Part shown: positions 61,686 through 63,170 of the stretch, one piece after another
Position numbering within the stretch: the first letter of the stretch is position 1
How the letters are laid out: each line of letters starts with the position of its first letter
NCBI GenBank assembly: GCA_047610385.1
Contig: JBLGAC010000021.1
Location: forward strand, 1-63,170
Source of the DNA: JBOCEF01 sp047610385
Lineage (GTDB): Bacteria > Pseudomonadota > Alphaproteobacteria > Rhodobacterales > Rhodobacteraceae
Reading direction: 5' to 3'
Length of the DNA: 63,170 bases
The notes under the pieces: generated by a model
Databases searched by the model: none
What the model saw: only the letters and a program-made list of their open reading frames with translations
Told to the model about the DNA's origin: nothing
Translations under genes and position numbers: made by a program

Positions 61686-62578
61686 CCCTGACCCGCCGTC
61701 GGGCCTTGGCGCTGTTTGCCGCCGCCGCCCCTGCGCTGGCTTTCGCGCCGGGCGCGCCGCGCACGACATGGCGGGGGCGGGCGCTGGGGGCGGATGTCTC
61801 AATCACGTTGGTGGGCGGCGGCGCGCAGGCAGCCCTGGCCGCGGCGCGCGATGCGATCCGGCGGGCTGAGGCGGCGTTTTCGCTGTTCGATCCCGCATCC
61901 GCGCTGTCGCGGCTGAACGCGGCGGGGCGGCTGGCGTCGCCGCCCCCTGAAATGCTGGCCCTGATTGCCGAAGTCGACGCGCTGCACGCGATCACCGACG
62001 GCGCGTTTGATCCGACCGTCCAGCCCCTGTGGCGCCTTATGGCGGACATGCGCGGGCGCCCCGACGCGGGCGCATTGGCACGGGCGCGCGCTCTGATCGG
62101 CTGGCGCGATGTGCGCGTCAGCTCAGATGAGGTCACCTTTGCCCGCGCCGGCATGGCGCTTACCTTCAACGGCATCGCGCAGGGCTTTGCCACGGATCGG
62201 GCGAGCGCGGCGCTCGCGGCCCATGGCTTTGGCCATGCGCTGGTGAATGTCGGGGAATGGCGGGGGCTGGGCGGGCCGTGGCGTCTGCGGGCCGAAGATC
62301 AGGTCCTGCGCCTTTCGAACCGCGCTGCGGCGACGTCGGAGCCGGGTGCCTTGCGTTTCGGTGCGGGCGGCACGGGGCACATCCTGTCGCCCTTCGGGGC
62401 TGACAGCATCGGTTTTGCGCGGGTCATGGTGATCGCTGACACGGCGGCGCGGGCGGACGGGCTGTCAACCGCGCTGTGCGCTGCGGGGCCGGGGCGGGTG
62501 GCCGCAATCATGGCGCGCGCGCCGGGCGCACAGATGATCGCAGACCTGACCCATGGTGCGCGGATGACGTTGGGCTGA
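61682..62578 (+). CDS. FAD:protein FMN transferase, ApbE/NosX family
   Basis: A 298-residue ApbE-family protein with a Tat-type signal (LTRRRALALFAAAAPALAFA). Family elements include FSLFDPASALSRLNAAG, FDPTVQPLW, FNGIAQGFATD and the GTGHILSPFG block, followed by ADTAARADGLSTAL with the metal-binding aspartate. It attaches FMN covalently to threonine in flavoproteins in the periplasm. The translational overlap with the NosR-family gene makes that protein its probable substrate. NosX of the nos operons is the closest named type. Confidence 0.9.
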   Translation: MTLTRRRALALFAAAAPALAFAPGAPRTTWRGRALGADVSITLVGGGAQAALAAARDAIRRAEAAFSLFDPASALSRLNAAGRLASPPPEMLALIAEVDALHAITDGAFDPTVQPLWRLMADMRGRPDAGALARARALIGWRDVRVSSDEVTFARAGMALTFNGIAQGFATDRASAALAAHGFGHALVNVGEWRGLGGPWRLRAEDQVLRLSNRAAATSEPGALRFGAGGTGHILSPFGADSIGFARVMVIADTAARADGLSTALCAAGPGRVAAIMARAPGAQMIADLTHGARMTLG

Positions 62579-62604
62579 CGCGCGAAAGCCCTTGTTGGCC
62601 GTGC

Positions 62605-63170
62605 TCAGGACTGCTGCGGCGCCGTGCGGCGACGGCGCAGGAACCCGGCAAGCCCAAGACCTGAGGCCAGCAGCAGAGCCGATGCGGGCACGGGAACCGG
62701 AACCGCAGAGATCAGAACTTCGTTCGGACCGAGAAACGACACCCCGGGCGCGCTTGATGTGGACAGCGTCCATTCATCATTGCCGTTGCTGTAATCGGAC
62801 TGCAGCCAAGTCAACTGCACCAACGCCGACCCGATGGCGTCGGGGACCATGACCAGCAGCAGATCCACCGGAAGCTTCAGGATCAAGTCGATGTCGTTGC
62901 CGAACGTATCGGCGACAAGCTGGATCACCTGGTTCGGCGTGGCGTCAGCATCGCTGATCGGAGGGACATCGACCCCAACAGTATAGTCTTGGCCGGGGTT
63001 AAGCTCCCACACCGTCGTGCCACCGATTTCAAGCTTGGCACCAAATAGCGTGATGCTGGTATCATTGCCAACTTCTTGTGCGTCAAAGCCAAGCCGGAAA
63101 AATCCGTCTGTGTCAAATCCGATATCCGAAAGCGTGCGGTTTGTGCTGCTGGTGCCGATTTGGCAGCTGA
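62605..63170 (-). CDS. VPLPA-CTERM surface protein, 5' end cut by the window
   Basis: The frame is open from its stop codon at 62605 to the window edge, giving the C-terminal 188 residues. It ends with the sorting signal VPVPASALLLASGLGLAGFL and RRRR, a VPLPA/PEP-CTERM type tripartite tail (motif, hydrophobic helix, arginines) recognised by an exosortase. The visible body is strand-rich and acidic (FDTDGFFRLGFDAQE, GNDTSITLFGAKLEIGG). It is probably an extracellular or surface-anchored matrix protein. The start lies beyond the right edge. Its GC content is lower than its neighbours. Confidence 0.8.
   Translation of the reverse strand, partial: SCQIGTSSTNRTLSDIGFDTDGFFRLGFDAQEVGNDTSITLFGAKLEIGGTTVWELNPGQDYTVGVDVPPISDADATPNQVIQLVADTFGNDIDLILKLPVDLLLVMVPDAIGSALVQLTWLQSDYSNGNDEWTLSTSSAPGVSFLGPNEVLISAVPVPVPASALLLASGLGLAGFLRRRRTAPQQS

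Overview
The window is GC-rich alphaproteobacterial DNA, almost certainly from a member of the Rhodobacteraceae (Roseobacter/Rhodobacter group). This rests on several markers: a DUF1476 (ATP-synthase zeta-type) protein, a membrane-anchored CycM-like cytochrome c, CdnL/CarD next to FdxA, an S4 protein and a Suv3-like helicase, DUF4170 and DUF6314 proteins, split PurS/PurQ/PurL, and a VPLPA-CTERM surface protein cut by the right edge. It reads as chromosomal housekeeping DNA. I see no insertion sequence, prophage, CRISPR array, tRNA or rRNA.

Layout. 55-2952 (minus): a semialdehyde dehydrogenase and a class III aminotransferase. 3186-5214: a small basic protein, then a NemR/NemA-like regulator and flavin ene-reductase pair. 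5385-7925 (plus): modABC for molybdate uptake. 8185-16749 (mostly minus): central carbon genes (class I fructose-bisphosphate aldolase, pgk, gap, tkt), with an exported protein and two convergent small lipoproteins among them. 17090-18138: a coiled-coil protein and a long ZapA. 18220-27582: CGFS glutaredoxin, BolA and five purine genes (purL, purQ, purS, purC, purB), all on the minus strand, with an EamA transporter, a DUF1476 gene and a glutathione peroxidase interspersed. 27721-28988: DUF6314 and bioY. 29231-35056 (minus): a yejABEF peptide importer with an additional 45-codon reading frame between yejA and yejB. 35260-38570: CycM-like cytochrome, prephenate dehydratase, DUF2237, a small conserved-looking protein and NudC. 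38671-38775: signal recognition particle RNA. 39017-40463: a c-type cytochrome overlapping a PQQ-type sugar dehydrogenase. 40742-43036: dnaX and ybaB. 43219-49074 (minus): tyrosine phosphatase, CarD, FdxA, S4 protein and helicase. 49170-55556: TPR protein, SCP2 protein, lysophospholipase, pyrE, MAPEG, PmbA and a CysQ-like phosphatase. 55896-59226 (plus): DUF4170, a DUF374 acyltransferase, waaA and lpxK, a lipid A/Kdo operon closed by a strong terminator. 59574-62578: a NosR-family flavoprotein overlapping an ApbE flavin transferase, with no nosZ beside them. 62605 to the edge: a truncated VPLPA-CTERM protein.

No large unknown multigene system is evident. The observations most worth a second look are: the hidden frame coupled to both yejA and yejB; the orphan nosR-apbE pair; a G7 tract in dnaX placed so that loss of one G would give a gamma-sized product; a 21-nt tandem repeat that triplicates a start-codon and ribosome-binding context; and a G14 tract upstream of pyrE.
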